A stretch of DNA of 64,000 bases from Brevibacillus_H ginsengisoli (lineage in GTDB: Bacteria; Bacillota; Bacilli; Brevibacillales; Brevibacillaceae): positions 558,001-622,000 of the forward strand of contig NZ_JBNJQR010000001.1 in NCBI RefSeq assembly GCF_050113715.1, in the 5' to 3' direction. This document shows positions 34,758 through 44,444 of this stretch, in pieces; position 1 is the first letter of the stretch, and each line of letters starts with the position of its first letter. A program made the translations under genes and the position numbers. The notes beneath the pieces are model-generated. The model was not told the origin of the DNA, did not search any database, and saw nothing but the letters and a program-made list of their open reading frames with translations.

Positions 34758-35828
34758 ATGGAAACACGGTATAGACTTCGAGAACTTGGAATTCACCTCG
34801 GGAAATTTGAGACCAGTAAACTGAACAGCATTACAGATGTCGAGGGTGTTCAAGTTGGGCATCGGACACTTTCCTATGAACTCGAAGACGGAAAAACGGT
34901 AAGGACGGGGGTTACAGCCGTATTGCCGCATCCCGGAAACCTTTTTCAAGATAAGGTGCTGGGCAGCTGTTATGTCATTAATGGGTTCGGCAAAACGGTA
35001 GGGACGGTTCAGTTACAGGAGTTCGGGGTCATCGAGAGCCCGATTATGCTGACGAATACGTTATCCGTCCCAGCAGTTTCTGAGGGAACCATCCGCTACC
35101 TATTAGAGCAAAATGAAGATATTGGGACTACAACGGGAACAGTAAATGTGATCGTCGGAGAGTGTAATGATGGCTTTCTCAACGATATTCGTGGCATGCA
35201 CGTCAAACCCGAAGATGCCTATAGGGCAATCCAATCGGCACAAACTGGAGTTGTGGCGGAGGGCTGTGTTGGTGCGGGAACGGGTATGTCTTGTTTGGGA
35301 TATAAGGGTGGAATTGGAACGAGCTCGAGAGTTACCTCATTAGGATCGAACGCATACACGGTTGGAGCATTGGTGGTCAGTAATTTTGGAGCAAGAGAAG
35401 ACCTCCTGTTCAGAGGGAAAAAAGTAGAAGTTCCGAAAGAAGAGGAGATTTTGCAAGAAAAAGATCCGGATGGGTCCATCATGATCATTATGGCAACAGA
35501 CGCGCCAGTGAATGAACGACAACTTCATCGCATCGCCAAGCGTGCCGCTTTTGGACTGTCTCGCACGGGTTCGTTCGCGGCCCATGGGAGTGGTGATGTC
35601 GTGATTTCCTTTTCGACAGCCCATAGAATCCCTCATTATCCCGCAGATGAGACAGATTCCTTCTCGATATTAAGAGAGGATGGCGAAGCGATTTCCCAAT
35701 TGTTTGAAATGACGGTTGAGGCAGTTGAGGAAGCCATTTGGAACTCGTTGTGTAAAGCCACGACGACGGTTGGTCAACATGGAAAAATCAAACTTGCGAT
35801 TAGCTACGATGTTTTGCGCAATGCGTAA
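34758..35828 (+). CDS. P1/S58-family aminopeptidase (DmpA-like)
   Basis: This 356-residue protein belongs to the DmpA/BapA N-terminal nucleophile family. Its members cleave themselves before a serine and then act as D-aminopeptidases, L-aminopeptidases or beta-peptidyl peptidases. The cleavage site fits RTG-SFAAHGSGD, with Ser272 as nucleophile, and NGFGKTVG and CVGAGTG are also typical. GGAGG precedes the ATG at 34758; the frame begins upstream inside the SEDS gene without a ribosome site. The gap to the SEDS gene is only 46 bases, so co-transcription is likely. D-amino-acid wall peptides are a possible substrate. Confidence 0.85.
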   Translation: METRYRLRELGIHLGKFETSKLNSITDVEGVQVGHRTLSYELEDGKTVRTGVTAVLPHPGNLFQDKVLGSCYVINGFGKTVGTVQLQEFGVIESPIMLTNTLSVPAVSEGTIRYLLEQNEDIGTTTGTVNVIVGECNDGFLNDIRGMHVKPEDAYRAIQSAQTGVVAEGCVGAGTGMSCLGYKGGIGTSSRVTSLGSNAYTVGALVVSNFGAREDLLFRGKKVEVPKEEEILQEKDPDGSIMIIMATDAPVNERQLHRIAKRAAFGLSRTGSFAAHGSGDVVISFSTAHRIPHYPADETDSFSILREDGEAISQLFEMTVEAVEEAIWNSLCKATTTVGQHGKIKLAISYDVLRNA

Positions 35829-35870
35829 GAAATAGCTTTACTTCTGACAAAAGAGAAGCAAGCATACGAA

Positions 35871-35908
35871 AAAAGGGGAGCCCAGTTACAGATGGGGCGC
35901 CCCTTTTC
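35871..35908. terminator. Bidirectional terminator
   Basis: AAAGGGG-A-GCCC pairs with GGGC-G-CCCCTTTT between the convergent peptidase and DUF3501 genes. Confidence 0.65.
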
Positions 35909-35919
35909 ATTACAATGGC

Positions 35920-36504
35920 TTACAAACCAATTTCCTTTTTGAGTGATTCAGCAAGCTCTTTCGAAACAACCGTAGTTGACTGATAGTTTTTATGGGCAAT
36001 CGCAAGAACAATATCACCCTCATAATTTGAAAACGCCTTACGCTGCTCTGGTGTAAATGGCAATCTGACATAATGCACAGATTGGGTGTAATTTTCGTCC
36101 TCTGTTTCTTCTTCACCAGGCTCATAGGAGGTAATAACATGCTCACCAAACCGCAGTTCTACGCTGTTTTCAATGCCGATAATGGTTTTGTTAAACGCGC
36201 GTAACTCTTGCTGGTTGGGAACCTCGATAAACAGGGTCATGCTGAGTTCATGATCCAGAGGCAGCAGGTCGTTATACACTTCCAGCATTTCTTCAAGATA
36301 CTCTTCCCGTTCGATTTCCTCAGCGCGAATCATTTCTTGAATCTGGAACCAAACGCTCAACCGTGTCTCAAATAGCCCGGACATACGCTCATTCAACGAT
36401 ACACGACGGACCTTTTTCTCCTGGATGACTCTCTGCAAAAACTTCTCGTGTACCTGAATGTATTCTTTATAAGGTAATAATTCACTTTTCGTGATTTTTT
36501 TCAC
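35920..36504 (-). CDS. DUF3501-family protein
   Basis: This 194-residue acidic protein has a helical N-terminal half with many charged pairs (YKEYIQVHEKFLQ, EEIEREEYLEEM) and a beta-rich second half, consistent with DUF3501. In many genomes this family sits beside rubrerythrin and a heterodisulfide-reductase-like Fe-S protein; here only rubrerythrin is present, 67 bases upstream in the same direction. A peroxide-stress role is inferred from that link. The GTG at 36504 follows GGAGG by seven bases; the frame extends further upstream without support. Confidence 0.75.
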   Translation of the reverse strand: MKKITKSELLPYKEYIQVHEKFLQRVIQEKKVRRVSLNERMSGLFETRLSVWFQIQEMIRAEEIEREEYLEEMLEVYNDLLPLDHELSMTLFIEVPNQQELRAFNKTIIGIENSVELRFGEHVITSYEPGEEETEDENYTQSVHYVRLPFTPEQRKAFSNYEGDIVLAIAHKNYQSTTVVSKELAESLKKEIGL

Positions 36505-36571
36505 AGGATATCCTCCGTTCTGATAAAAAGGAAGGCGCATGATGAACCGCCTTCCTTTCTTTATATCGTAA

Positions 36572-37006
36572 TTATTCCTGGCCTAATTTCTCCAGGATTT
36601 TTTTGAAGGTGTTCGCATGGGCTTTTTCGGACTTCGCCATAACTTCAAACCACTCGGCGATTTCATCGTAGCCTTCTTCACGAGCTACTTTGGCAAAGCC
36701 TGGATACATTTCGGAGAATTCGTATTCTTCACCGGCAATAGCGGATTTCAAGTTGTTTTCTGTTGTGCCCACTGGCATGTCTGTTACAGGGTCTCCAGCG
36801 CCGAAGCGAAGCAACATGTCAAAGTGGCCGTGTGCGTGTGCGGTTTCGCCATCACCGATACGGCGGAAAGCGTTGGCGATTTCTGAATGTCCCTCAGTGT
36901 CCGCTTGCTTTGCGAAATATATGTAGCGGCGGTTCGCTTGGGATTCACCAGCGAATGCTGTTTTTAAGTTTGCTAATGTTGTACTGTTTGCTAAAGTTTT
37001 GCTCAT
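36572..37006 (-). CDS. Rubrerythrin (ferritin-like diiron protein, no rubredoxin domain)
   Basis: Rubrerythrins reduce hydrogen peroxide at a diiron centre. This 144-residue protein has the ferritin-like bundle with iron-binding glutamates and histidines in AGESQANRRY (about 20-29), GETAHAHGH (53-61), AGEEYEFSEMYP and KSEKAHANTF. The C-terminal rubredoxin domain of classical rubrerythrin is missing, so electrons must come from a separate donor. GGGAG precedes the ATG. DUF3501 follows in the same operon. Confidence 0.9.
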   Translation of the reverse strand: MSKTLANSTTLANLKTAFAGESQANRRYIYFAKQADTEGHSEIANAFRRIGDGETAHAHGHFDMLLRFGAGDPVTDMPVGTTENNLKSAIAGEEYEFSEMYPGFAKVAREEGYDEIAEWFEVMAKSEKAHANTFKKILEKLGQE

Positions 37007-37454
37007 CTAGGTCTCCCTCTTTCTGTAATCATTATTTATTTAAAATTATTTTAAACACATACTTATTATAGATAATATTTTGTGAGGGATCAAGGCTTTT
37101 TTAAAAATAGTTTTGGGTTCCTCATCTGGAGCTAGTGGATGATTACTTCTGTCGTCATAGAATGAAACGGCTATACCTTCAATTATAAACCTATGATTCA
37201 GTGCTTTGAGATCAGTTTTTTAACGAAAGAGCGACAAGTGGTGTAAGAAGACCTATGAATGAATCCGGATTTTTGTTTTAGTTCCCAATGAACTCTCGAA
37301 TATGTTCGACAAATTGTCCCCAATTTTATTCATGAACCGAAAAGTATAACAATATTCTATTAATATTCAACTCTTAATAAAGAACGATAGGGGAGAGGTT
37401 TATGTATTTACATTAGAAAACTTACTTTAATATCTTGAAAAAAGGAGGGTACCA
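37007..37454. other. A+T-rich divergent intergenic region
   Basis: This 448-base spacer lies between rubrerythrin and the large surface protein. It must hold both promoters, but I could not assign boxes with confidence. No hidden gene, terminator or clear PerR box was found by eye. Confidence 0.4.
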
Positions 37455-40400
37455 ATGAAAGTAACATCTAATCATTTTTTGAAGATAGTTATCGTTATGT
37501 TTATGGCTGTTTTGCCGATCTTTTCAAACGGATTTTCCTCTTTATCCTATGCTGCTGGAGCACAAGGAACAGTTTCAGGAAAAGTCACGGACATGAATAA
37601 CAACCCGATCGCTGGAGCTTGGGTTTGGGCGAATGGAAGTACCTTTACGACTGGTAGTGTTCAAACAGATGTCAACGGGAATTATACGCTACCAAATATC
37701 GATGTCGGGACGGTTTCCATAGGGGCATCCAAGACAGGCTATAGTAATGGGAAACAGCCAAATGTTGAAGTAACAGCTGGTCAAACAACCATAGTAAACG
37801 TTCAGTTAAAGGATCCTGGTGCTATTTCAGGAAGGATTATCAATGATAAAAATGTGCCTCTTTTTGGAGTTTATATTTCAACATACGGTATTGGATCAAT
37901 TCCTATGGTGACAAGTGACGCTGACGGAATTTATACCGTTCCTGACTTAAGCGAGGGAACCTACACAGTGCAAGTTTATGTGGCTGGATATCCCGGAACC
38001 CAGAAAACAGATATTCAAGTAACAGCTGGTCAGACAACCACTGTTGATTTTCAACTGACACCACCAGGAGCTATTAGCGGAGTGGTTACCGATGTGAATA
38101 ACTTACCTATTTCAGGGGCGAATGTTACGGTCGGACAATATGGTTCCGCTTTGACAAGTGCGCAGGGGAAATATACCATTTCCAATTTGAATGCTGGAGC
38201 ATATACGGTGACAGCTTCAAAAAAGGGATGGTTTTCCACATCACAACAGAGCAATGTACAGGTCAATGCTGGAAAAACCACAACACTAAATTTTCAACTT
38301 AAGCCTCTTGCTTCAATTAGTGTCAATGTAACCGATGGATTAAACAATCCTGTTTCGTCTGCCACCGTATCAGCAAAAGATTCATCGGGAGTATTCTTTA
38401 CTTTGGGAAAGACAAATTTGGCAGGAAATACTACGTACTCCAATTATTTGGATGCAGGTGTATATTCAGTCATTGCCTTAAAAACCGGTTACTCTACCGT
38501 TCAGCAAGATAATGTTCAATTAAATTCGGGACAAACCACTACAGTAAATATCCAGATCATTGGAATTTCTACTGCACCTGCAGCTAATAGCATAACGGTG
38601 ACGAGAAATCCAGCTCCAACTGCAGATACGGTCAGTGTTGCCGGGCTAACTGCGGGAGATGTGGTCCAGGTCTACGATGCTTCCACAGGGGGAACTGTGT
38701 TAGGAACAGCTACTGTGGCTGCCGGAAAAACAACGGCAACGGTTTCCGCTGAACTCGGATCTGGTGCTGGAACGGCGTATGTCTCAGTCACCAGTCCAGG
38801 GAAAACCGAAAGTACACGTACTGCCAAAGCCTATGTCGCAAAACCAATAGTCCAAACCGATGCTCCTTTGGACAGTAATATAACGGTCATAAACAATTCA
38901 ACTCCAACGGCAGATACAGTCAGTGTTATCGGACTTACTGCGGGAGATGTGGTCCAGATCTACGATGCTTCCACAGGGGGAACTGTGTTGGGAACAGCTA
39001 CTGTGGCTGCCGGAGAAACAACAGGAACAGTTTCCATTGCCCAACTCGGAACTGGTGCTGGAACGGTGTATGTCACAGTCACCAGCCCATGGAAAACCGA
39101 AAGTACACGCACCGCAAAAGCCTATGATGCAGAACCAGTCGTCATCGTGCAAAGCGATGCTCCTTTGGCCAGTAATATAACGGTAACGAACAACGCAGCT
39201 CCAACTGCAGATACGGTCAGTGTTGCCGGACTGACTGCTGGAGATGAGGTCCAGGTCTATGATGCTTCCACAGGGGGAACTGTGTTAGGAACAGCTACTG
39301 TGGCTGGCGGAGAAACAACAGCAACGGCTTCCATCGATCAACTCGGCACAGGCGCTGGAACGGTGTATGTATCCGTCACCAGTCCAGGAAAAACAGAAAG
39401 CACACGCACCGCAAAAGCCTATGACGCGGAGCCGATCGTCATCGTGCAAACCGATGCTCCTTTGGCAAGTAATATAACGGTAACGAACAATTCTGCTCCA
39501 ACTGCAGATACAGTTAATGTTACTGGACTGACTGCGGGAGATGTGGTCCAGATCTACGATGCTTCTTCAGGGGGAACTGTGTTAGGAACAGCTACTGTGG
39601 TTGACGGAGAAACAATGGCAATCGTTACCATTGCTCAACTCGGAACAGGCGCTGGAACGGTGTATGTATCAGTCACCAGTCCAGGAAAAACAGAAAGTAC
39701 ACGCACCGCAAAAGCCTATGATGCAGAACCAGTCGTTATCGTGCAAACCGATGCTCCTTTGGCAAGTAATATTACGGTAACGAACAATTCTGCTCCAACT
39801 GCAGATACGGTCAAAGTTTCAGGACTTACTGCGGGAGATGTGGTTCAGGTCTACGATTCTTCCTCAGGGGGAAGTGTGTTAGGAACAGCTACTGTAGCTG
39901 ACCGAGAAACATCAGCAACGGTTACCATTGCTCAACTCGGAACAGGCGCTGGAACGGTGTATGTATCAGTCACCAGTCCAGGGAAAACCGAAAGTACACG
40001 CACTGCAAAAGCCTATGACGCAGAGCCGATCGTCCTCGTGCAAACCGATGCTCCTTTGGCAAGTAATATAACGGTAACGAACAATTCTGCTCCAACTACA
40101 GATACGGTCAAAGTTTCAGGACTTACTGCGGGAGATGTGGTTCAGGTCTACGATGCTTCTTCAGGGGGAACTGTGTTAGGAACAGCTACTGTGGCTGCCG
40201 GACAAACATCAGCGACGGTTTCCATTGCTCAACTCGGAACAGGCGCTGGAACGGTGTATGTATCCGTCACCAGTCCAGGGAAAACCGAAAGTACACGCAC
40301 TACAAAAACCTATGACGCAGAACCGATCGTCATCGTGCAAACCGATGCTCCTTTGGAAAGTAATATTTCGGTGACGAACAATTCTGCTCCAACTGCAGAT

Positions 40401-41159
40401 ACAGTTAATGTTACTGGACTGACTGCGGGAGATGTGGTCCAGATCTACGATGCTTCTTCAGGGGGAACTGTGTTAGGAACAGCTACTGTGGTTGACGGAG
40501 AAACAACGTCGACAGTCTCCATTGATCAACTCGGAACTGGCACTGGAACGGTGTATGTATCAGTCACCAGTCCAGGGAAAACGGAAAGTACACGCACCTC
40601 TAAAGCCTATGACGCAGAGTCAAATGGAGGAGGTGGAGGTATTAAGGTTAAGAACATCAGCCTGAACCGAACAGATCTGACGATGACCGAAGGAGATTCT
40701 CCAGTTAGATTAGTAGCGTCCATCCTTCCAACCAATGCGACGAATCAGCAGGTCACATGGAGTTCAAGCAATCCGGCTGTCGTCTCGGTTGACCAAGACG
40801 GAACGGTCACCCCGAACATTCCAGGAACTGCAGTGATTACCGTTACAACAGTAGACGGTAACAAGAAAGCTTCCTGCAAAGTGACGGTCAGCGCGAAGAA
40901 ATTTAAACTGAAAGCATCTCCGGATGCCATCTTCTTGCAGCCAAACCAGACGGCTACCTTCACCGTAATCGCGTTGTATGCCGACGGGAAGGAAGAGGAT
41001 ATTACGCTCTCCAAAGATATACAGTACAAAGGCAATTCTTCGATCTTCACTGTAAAACCGGGCACTGTGACTGCTGGCAAAAAAGAAGGAAAAGAGACGA
41101 TTGAAGTTATCTATCGTGGACAACAGTGTCAAATAACCGTAACCGTTAAGAAAGGCTAG
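37455..41159 (+). CDS. Large secreted repeat protein (regulatory-like, 99-residue repeats, Big_2)
   Basis: This 1234-residue protein has a signal peptide (about 1-35). Four carboxypeptidase-regulatory-like domains follow (about 38-370; GTVSGKVTD, GAISGRIIND, GAISGVVTDV and ASISVNVTDG mark the starts). Seven copies of a 97-99 residue module (about 378-1055) come next, each with TADTV, GLTAGDVVQVYDAS, GGTVLGTATV and a closing PGKTESTRTAKAY. A GGGGG hinge joins a Big_2 Ig-like domain and a further beta domain. There is no LPxTG, SLH or C-terminal helix, so attachment is unclear. It is probably an adhesin or surface filament. AAAGGAGGG precedes the ATG. Confidence 0.8.
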   Translation: MKVTSNHFLKIVIVMFMAVLPIFSNGFSSLSYAAGAQGTVSGKVTDMNNNPIAGAWVWANGSTFTTGSVQTDVNGNYTLPNIDVGTVSIGASKTGYSNGKQPNVEVTAGQTTIVNVQLKDPGAISGRIINDKNVPLFGVYISTYGIGSIPMVTSDADGIYTVPDLSEGTYTVQVYVAGYPGTQKTDIQVTAGQTTTVDFQLTPPGAISGVVTDVNNLPISGANVTVGQYGSALTSAQGKYTISNLNAGAYTVTASKKGWFSTSQQSNVQVNAGKTTTLNFQLKPLASISVNVTDGLNNPVSSATVSAKDSSGVFFTLGKTNLAGNTTYSNYLDAGVYSVIALKTGYSTVQQDNVQLNSGQTTTVNIQIIGISTAPAANSITVTRNPAPTADTVSVAGLTAGDVVQVYDASTGGTVLGTATVAAGKTTATVSAELGSGAGTAYVSVTSPGKTESTRTAKAYVAKPIVQTDAPLDSNITVINNSTPTADTVSVIGLTAGDVVQIYDASTGGTVLGTATVAAGETTGTVSIAQLGTGAGTVYVTVTSPWKTESTRTAKAYDAEPVVIVQSDAPLASNITVTNNAAPTADTVSVAGLTAGDEVQVYDASTGGTVLGTATVAGGETTATASIDQLGTGAGTVYVSVTSPGKTESTRTAKAYDAEPIVIVQTDAPLASNITVTNNSAPTADTVNVTGLTAGDVVQIYDASSGGTVLGTATVVDGETMAIVTIAQLGTGAGTVYVSVTSPGKTESTRTAKAYDAEPVVIVQTDAPLASNITVTNNSAPTADTVKVSGLTAGDVVQVYDSSSGGSVLGTATVADRETSATVTIAQLGTGAGTVYVSVTSPGKTESTRTAKAYDAEPIVLVQTDAPLASNITVTNNSAPTTDTVKVSGLTAGDVVQVYDASSGGTVLGTATVAAGQTSATVSIAQLGTGAGTVYVSVTSPGKTESTRTTKTYDAEPIVIVQTDAPLESNISVTNNSAPTADTVNVTGLTAGDVVQIYDASSGGTVLGTATVVDGETTSTVSIDQLGTGTGTVYVSVTSPGKTESTRTSKAYDAESNGGGGGIKVKNISLNRTDLTMTEGDSPVRLVASILPTNATNQQVTWSSSNPAVVSVDQDGTVTPNIPGTAVITVTTVDGNKKASCKVTVSAKKFKLKASPDAIFLQPNQTATFTVIALYADGKEEDITLSKDIQYKGNSSIFTVKPGTVTAGKKEGKETIEVIYRGQQCQITVTVKKG
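38586..40620 (+). repeat. Seven tandem 297-bp coding repeats
   Basis: Repeat units begin at 38586, 38877, 39174, 39471, 39768, 40065 and 40362. The first is 291 bases and the next five intervals are exactly 297. Units 3 to 7 are very similar at base level, so copy number may vary by recombination. Confidence 0.9.
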
Positions 41160-41192
41160 TGTAGAGAACCTGTTCGTTTCTCTAACAATAGT

Positions 41193-41244
41193 GATAGCCT
41201 TCCACCTAACTCGTTTTAGCGAGGTGGAAGGCTATCTTTTTTTA
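41193..41244 (+). terminator. Terminator of the repeat-protein gene
   Basis: GATAGCCTTCCACCT pairs with AGGTGGAAGGCTATC around a loop of about 14 bases, followed by TTTTTTT. Confidence 0.85.
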
Positions 41245-41301
41245 TGTTCAAACAGGCGCTGTCCTTTTTTTCGCTGCCCAATTGCTTTTGGAGTAAGCTA
41301 T

Positions 41302-42180
41302 CTAATTATCCGCCGGTGCTACCTCTACCAAACTCTCCCCGGAAATACAATAACGAGGAGGACGTACGGCTGTAATTACCCCGGTGAAGGGAGCAATTAT
41401 CGGACTACCTTCAAAAGTCCCGAGAAGCTCGCCTTCTTTACAAGGCAAGTCAGCGGTTGCTGTAGGTAGAAATAAACCAGGTCGTGGGGCAGTCAGTGTA
41501 CTAATTTCACCATAAAAAGTTACGGGGGAGCCAGGAGAGCGATGAGCAGCGACCGCCAGCAGACCAAGATGATGAAGGTAACGGAGGATCGCTTGGCAGC
41601 ACTCCTCTGCTGCAGGTAGATCGATGGTTCCTCCAGGTTGGCCGCCAGGCAATTCGATAATCAACGCTTTTTGACCGGCTTGACAGGCTTCAACGAACAA
41701 CTGCCCTCTGACTCCGCTTGATTGGATGACAATCGGAAGGGACAACACCTGAGCAAGATCACGCATTTCCGGATATTCTTTGTATAGAGCCAACGTATAA
41801 GTAGTGCCTCCAGCACCAATGCAATGCAAGTCTATCAGAAATTCTGCATCTCGCGTCTCTCGCCAAAGCTCGTGGGCCAGTTGCATGGTAGGGCTGCCCT
41901 TGGCACTGCCAGGGAATATGCGGTTCATATCTAGCCCATCAAAAGGGGAGACACGAGCTCTCATTCGGAAGGAGGCTGGATTGCAAATCGGAATGACTTT
42001 CACAATGCCGTTGATCGTCAGCTTTTCTAGCACCCTCATAAGCAGCATCGCCGCATGGACAGCCGTCTGCTCATCACCATGAACAGCGGCTGTCACGGCT
42101 ACGCGAGGTCCATTGCCATTGCCGAATTCGTACACAGAAAAACTTGTCATGCTTGTCTGTTCAAAATTGACTTCACGCAT
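41302..42180 (-). CDS. Zinc amidohydrolase of the AstE/aspartoacylase (M14) family
   Basis: This 292-residue enzyme belongs to the succinylglutamate desuccinylase/aspartoacylase family, which hydrolyses acyl- or peptide-amide bonds of acidic amino acids. Zinc ligands are His34 and Glu37 in HGDE and His119 in LIDLHC; a late IELPGG segment (about 198) supplies the probable catalytic Glu. The C-terminal part is a small beta domain. AAGGAGG is eight bases from the ATG at 42180, so I prefer it to the ATG at 42204. It follows the sigma-54 activator gene and probably belongs to its regulon; beta-aspartyl peptides are a possible substrate. Confidence 0.8.
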   Translation of the reverse strand: MREVNFEQTSMTSFSVYEFGNGNGPRVAVTAAVHGDEQTAVHAAMLLMRVLEKLTINGIVKVIPICNPASFRMRARVSPFDGLDMNRIFPGSAKGSPTMQLAHELWRETRDAEFLIDLHCIGAGGTTYTLALYKEYPEMRDLAQVLSLPIVIQSSGVRGQLFVEACQAGQKALIIELPGGQPGGTIDLPAAEECCQAILRYLHHLGLLAVAAHRSPGSPVTFYGEISTLTAPRPGLFLPTATADLPCKEGELLGTFEGSPIIAPFTGVITAVRPPRYCISGESLVEVAPADN

Positions 42181-42200
42181 TTGGCAAACCTCCTTGTCTT

Positions 42201-44282
42201 TCATTCCTTCTCAGGCGGAGTATGTAGATAGTTCATCCCCGGACGAGTCAGCTTAATTCCGGCTCTTCCTCTGGTTGTAACGACAAATCCCCGCTGCTCA
42301 AGGGATTTCAGCCGGTTACGTATCTGCTGCTCCGATAAATCCTTGTGCCAATCTTGGGTCTTCTCTGCAATTTTTTTTCTACCAATCGATTCCCCCTTCT
42401 GGTTGTAAGAATGAATCACTTTCAAGATAAACAGGAATTCCTCTTGAACCACAGGCAGATCTTCAAGCTGAGGTAGAGGGGTAGCTGTTTTTACCGGAAA
42501 CATGCTGGATGCCTGCATGGGTTCCTCCTGATACTTCCGTTGGAAAAAGCTTTCATTGGGAATATCATTCATGGTGATGATCGTCCCGTCGCAAACGGCG
42601 AGCATATAATCGATAGTATTTTTAAGTTCTCGCACATTTCCGTACCAATAATATTGCATTAATCGTGCCATCACCTCTGGAACGATCTGGATGTGGCTCC
42701 TGCCGCTTTGGGCGAGAAAATGTTTCACTAAGTGCGGGATATCCTCCTTGCGGTTGCGTACCTCAGGAAGATGGATGTATAAGATTTTTAGCCGGTGGTA
42801 AAGGTCCTCTCGAAAAGTTCCCCGTTCGATCATGTTCAATAGATTTCGATTGGTTGCGGCAATGACCCTCACATCGATAGGGATAATCTTATTTCCTCCG
42901 ACTCGCATGATCTCTTTTTCTTGCAACACGCGCAGCAGCCTGGCCTGCAGCTTTAAAGAGATATCACCGATTTCATCTAGGAAGATGGTTCCACCATTTG
43001 CTTGTTCAAATAGCCCGATTTTCCCTCCTTTTTTAGCCCCGGTAAACGCTCCTTCCTCATAGCCGAACAATTCACTTTCGACTAGTTCATCGGGTAATGC
43101 GCTGAAATTGACTGCTAGAAAAGGGCCGTCCCGGCGCAGCGATTCGTTATGAATGGCGCTAGCATACAACTCTTTTCCCGTTCCGCTCTCACCCTCAATC
43201 AACACCGTCAGGTTGGTTTTGGCGATTTTGGTGGCGATCTGAGTGCATTTCTCAATGGCAGGGCTGACCCCACGGATGTCGGAAAATGAATATTTGGCGA
43301 TGTAACCCTTTTTCACCAGTTCACGCCGAAAGGTTTTTTCCATTTCAATCGTTTCATGCGCATTTTTGAATGTCGTGACGATGGTACCCTCACTCTCCAA
43401 ATAAAAGCGGTGGACAATCACATCCGTATGCAGGACCGAAAACCAGCCGAATTCCTCCTGATGGTGATTGAGGACAAAGGAAACTAGCTCGGAGTTATGA
43501 AACACCTCTTGCAGGTGTCTGCCTATTGCTTTTGCGGGAAACATCCCCAGCATGTTTTGCAGGTTTTCGTTAAACACCGTGATGACACCTTTGCTGTTGA
43601 CCGACAATATCCCGTCGTTTACACCGTCCAAAACCTGCTTGAGATGCTTGTTTAGTCGATCTGACTCTTTACTGGTTTTGGACAGGTTTTTGCTCAGATC
43701 GATGATTTTTCGTATGTATTTCTCTGAAACAATATCCCCCTTTTGACCGAGCAAGTTGATATGCTGGAGGATCGTCATGACCGTTGTGATATCAATTAGC
43801 CGTGGACCAATGTTGACAATCTCTTTTATAAAGGAAGGGACCAGATTCACTTCTCCCGGAGTGATGGCAATATCTACTTCGGGAACGTTTTTTTTACCGG
43901 GATAGAACGGGATATAGTTGATGTGATTGATCCCAAGCTGCAGTAAGGTTTCAATCGATTCAAAGACAGTTTCCGGGGCATCGTTTACATACAAAGCATT
44001 AGTGTTTTCGGGGAGAAACAACAGCTTATCGATGTGCTCAAAGTTAACAGTTCGCTTGGCCACGACTACCTTGCAGCCATTTCCAATATAGGGAGCGGTC
44101 TCTTCCTCGATGGCCGAAGTGGAGAGGATGATCAGTTGATTGCTAAATACGTGGGGAATACCTTCCTCGTGAGAATAGGCTTGGATTCGGACAAAATCGC
44201 CGATCACGCCTTGAAGCTGCCGGACAAGCGTTTTTTGCGTTTCAATGGTCCCGGTCAACAAAATAAGTTCTTTGTCGTACAA
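42201..44282 (-). CDS. Sigma-54-dependent transcriptional activator with PAS domain
   Basis: This 693-residue enhancer-binding protein should open sigma-54 promoters by ATP hydrolysis. The N-terminal 190 residues are a receptor-like region, followed by a PAS domain (about 210-310) and an AAA+ domain (about 335-575) with GESGTGKE, GAFTGA, FLDEIGD and YWYGNVRELKN. Instead of the usual Fis-type helix-turn-helix, the C-terminus has a winged-helix-like segment (QQIRNRLKSLEQRGFV). The TTG at 44282 is spaced six bases from GGAGGG; the frame opens a few codons earlier. The divergent operon has a sigma-54 promoter, its likely target. Confidence 0.9.
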   Translation of the reverse strand: MYDKELILLTGTIETQKTLVRQLQGVIGDFVRIQAYSHEEGIPHVFSNQLIILSTSAIEEETAPYIGNGCKVVVAKRTVNFEHIDKLLFLPENTNALYVNDAPETVFESIETLLQLGINHINYIPFYPGKKNVPEVDIAITPGEVNLVPSFIKEIVNIGPRLIDITTVMTILQHINLLGQKGDIVSEKYIRKIIDLSKNLSKTSKESDRLNKHLKQVLDGVNDGILSVNSKGVITVFNENLQNMLGMFPAKAIGRHLQEVFHNSELVSFVLNHHQEEFGWFSVLHTDVIVHRFYLESEGTIVTTFKNAHETIEMEKTFRRELVKKGYIAKYSFSDIRGVSPAIEKCTQIATKIAKTNLTVLIEGESGTGKELYASAIHNESLRRDGPFLAVNFSALPDELVESELFGYEEGAFTGAKKGGKIGLFEQANGGTIFLDEIGDISLKLQARLLRVLQEKEIMRVGGNKIIPIDVRVIAATNRNLLNMIERGTFREDLYHRLKILYIHLPEVRNRKEDIPHLVKHFLAQSGRSHIQIVPEVMARLMQYYWYGNVRELKNTIDYMLAVCDGTIITMNDIPNESFFQRKYQEEPMQASSMFPVKTATPLPQLEDLPVVQEEFLFILKVIHSYNQKGESIGRKKIAEKTQDWHKDLSEQQIRNRLKSLEQRGFVVTTRGRAGIKLTRPGMNYLHTPPEKE

Positions 44283-44306
44283 GGGCATCCCTCCGCTCAT
44301 TCAACT

Positions 44307-44338
44307 TTAATGGGATTTAATGGGTTCTGTTGGGTGTA
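44307..44338. promoter_or_regulatory. Ten-base direct repeats, candidate activator site
   Basis: TTAATGGGAT, TTAATGGGTT and CTGTTGGGTG follow each other directly from 44307, with TGGG at 44311, 44321 and 44331. They lie about 110-135 bases upstream of the sigma-54 promoter, the usual place for an enhancer-binding protein, and also close to the activator's own start. Confidence 0.5.
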
Positions 44339-44444
44339 TATGTCTTTGGTATTTTTAACCATTATAAGAGAGGATAAAACGATTTGTACACAAAATATAG
44401 AAAATTCAAAATATATTACATGCTGCAAACCTATGCGATCAAGT

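Noticed and set aside
38586..40620. Regular repeats as a CRISPR-like array
   Set aside because: The 297-base units are in-frame protein repeats without spacers, and no cas genes are present.
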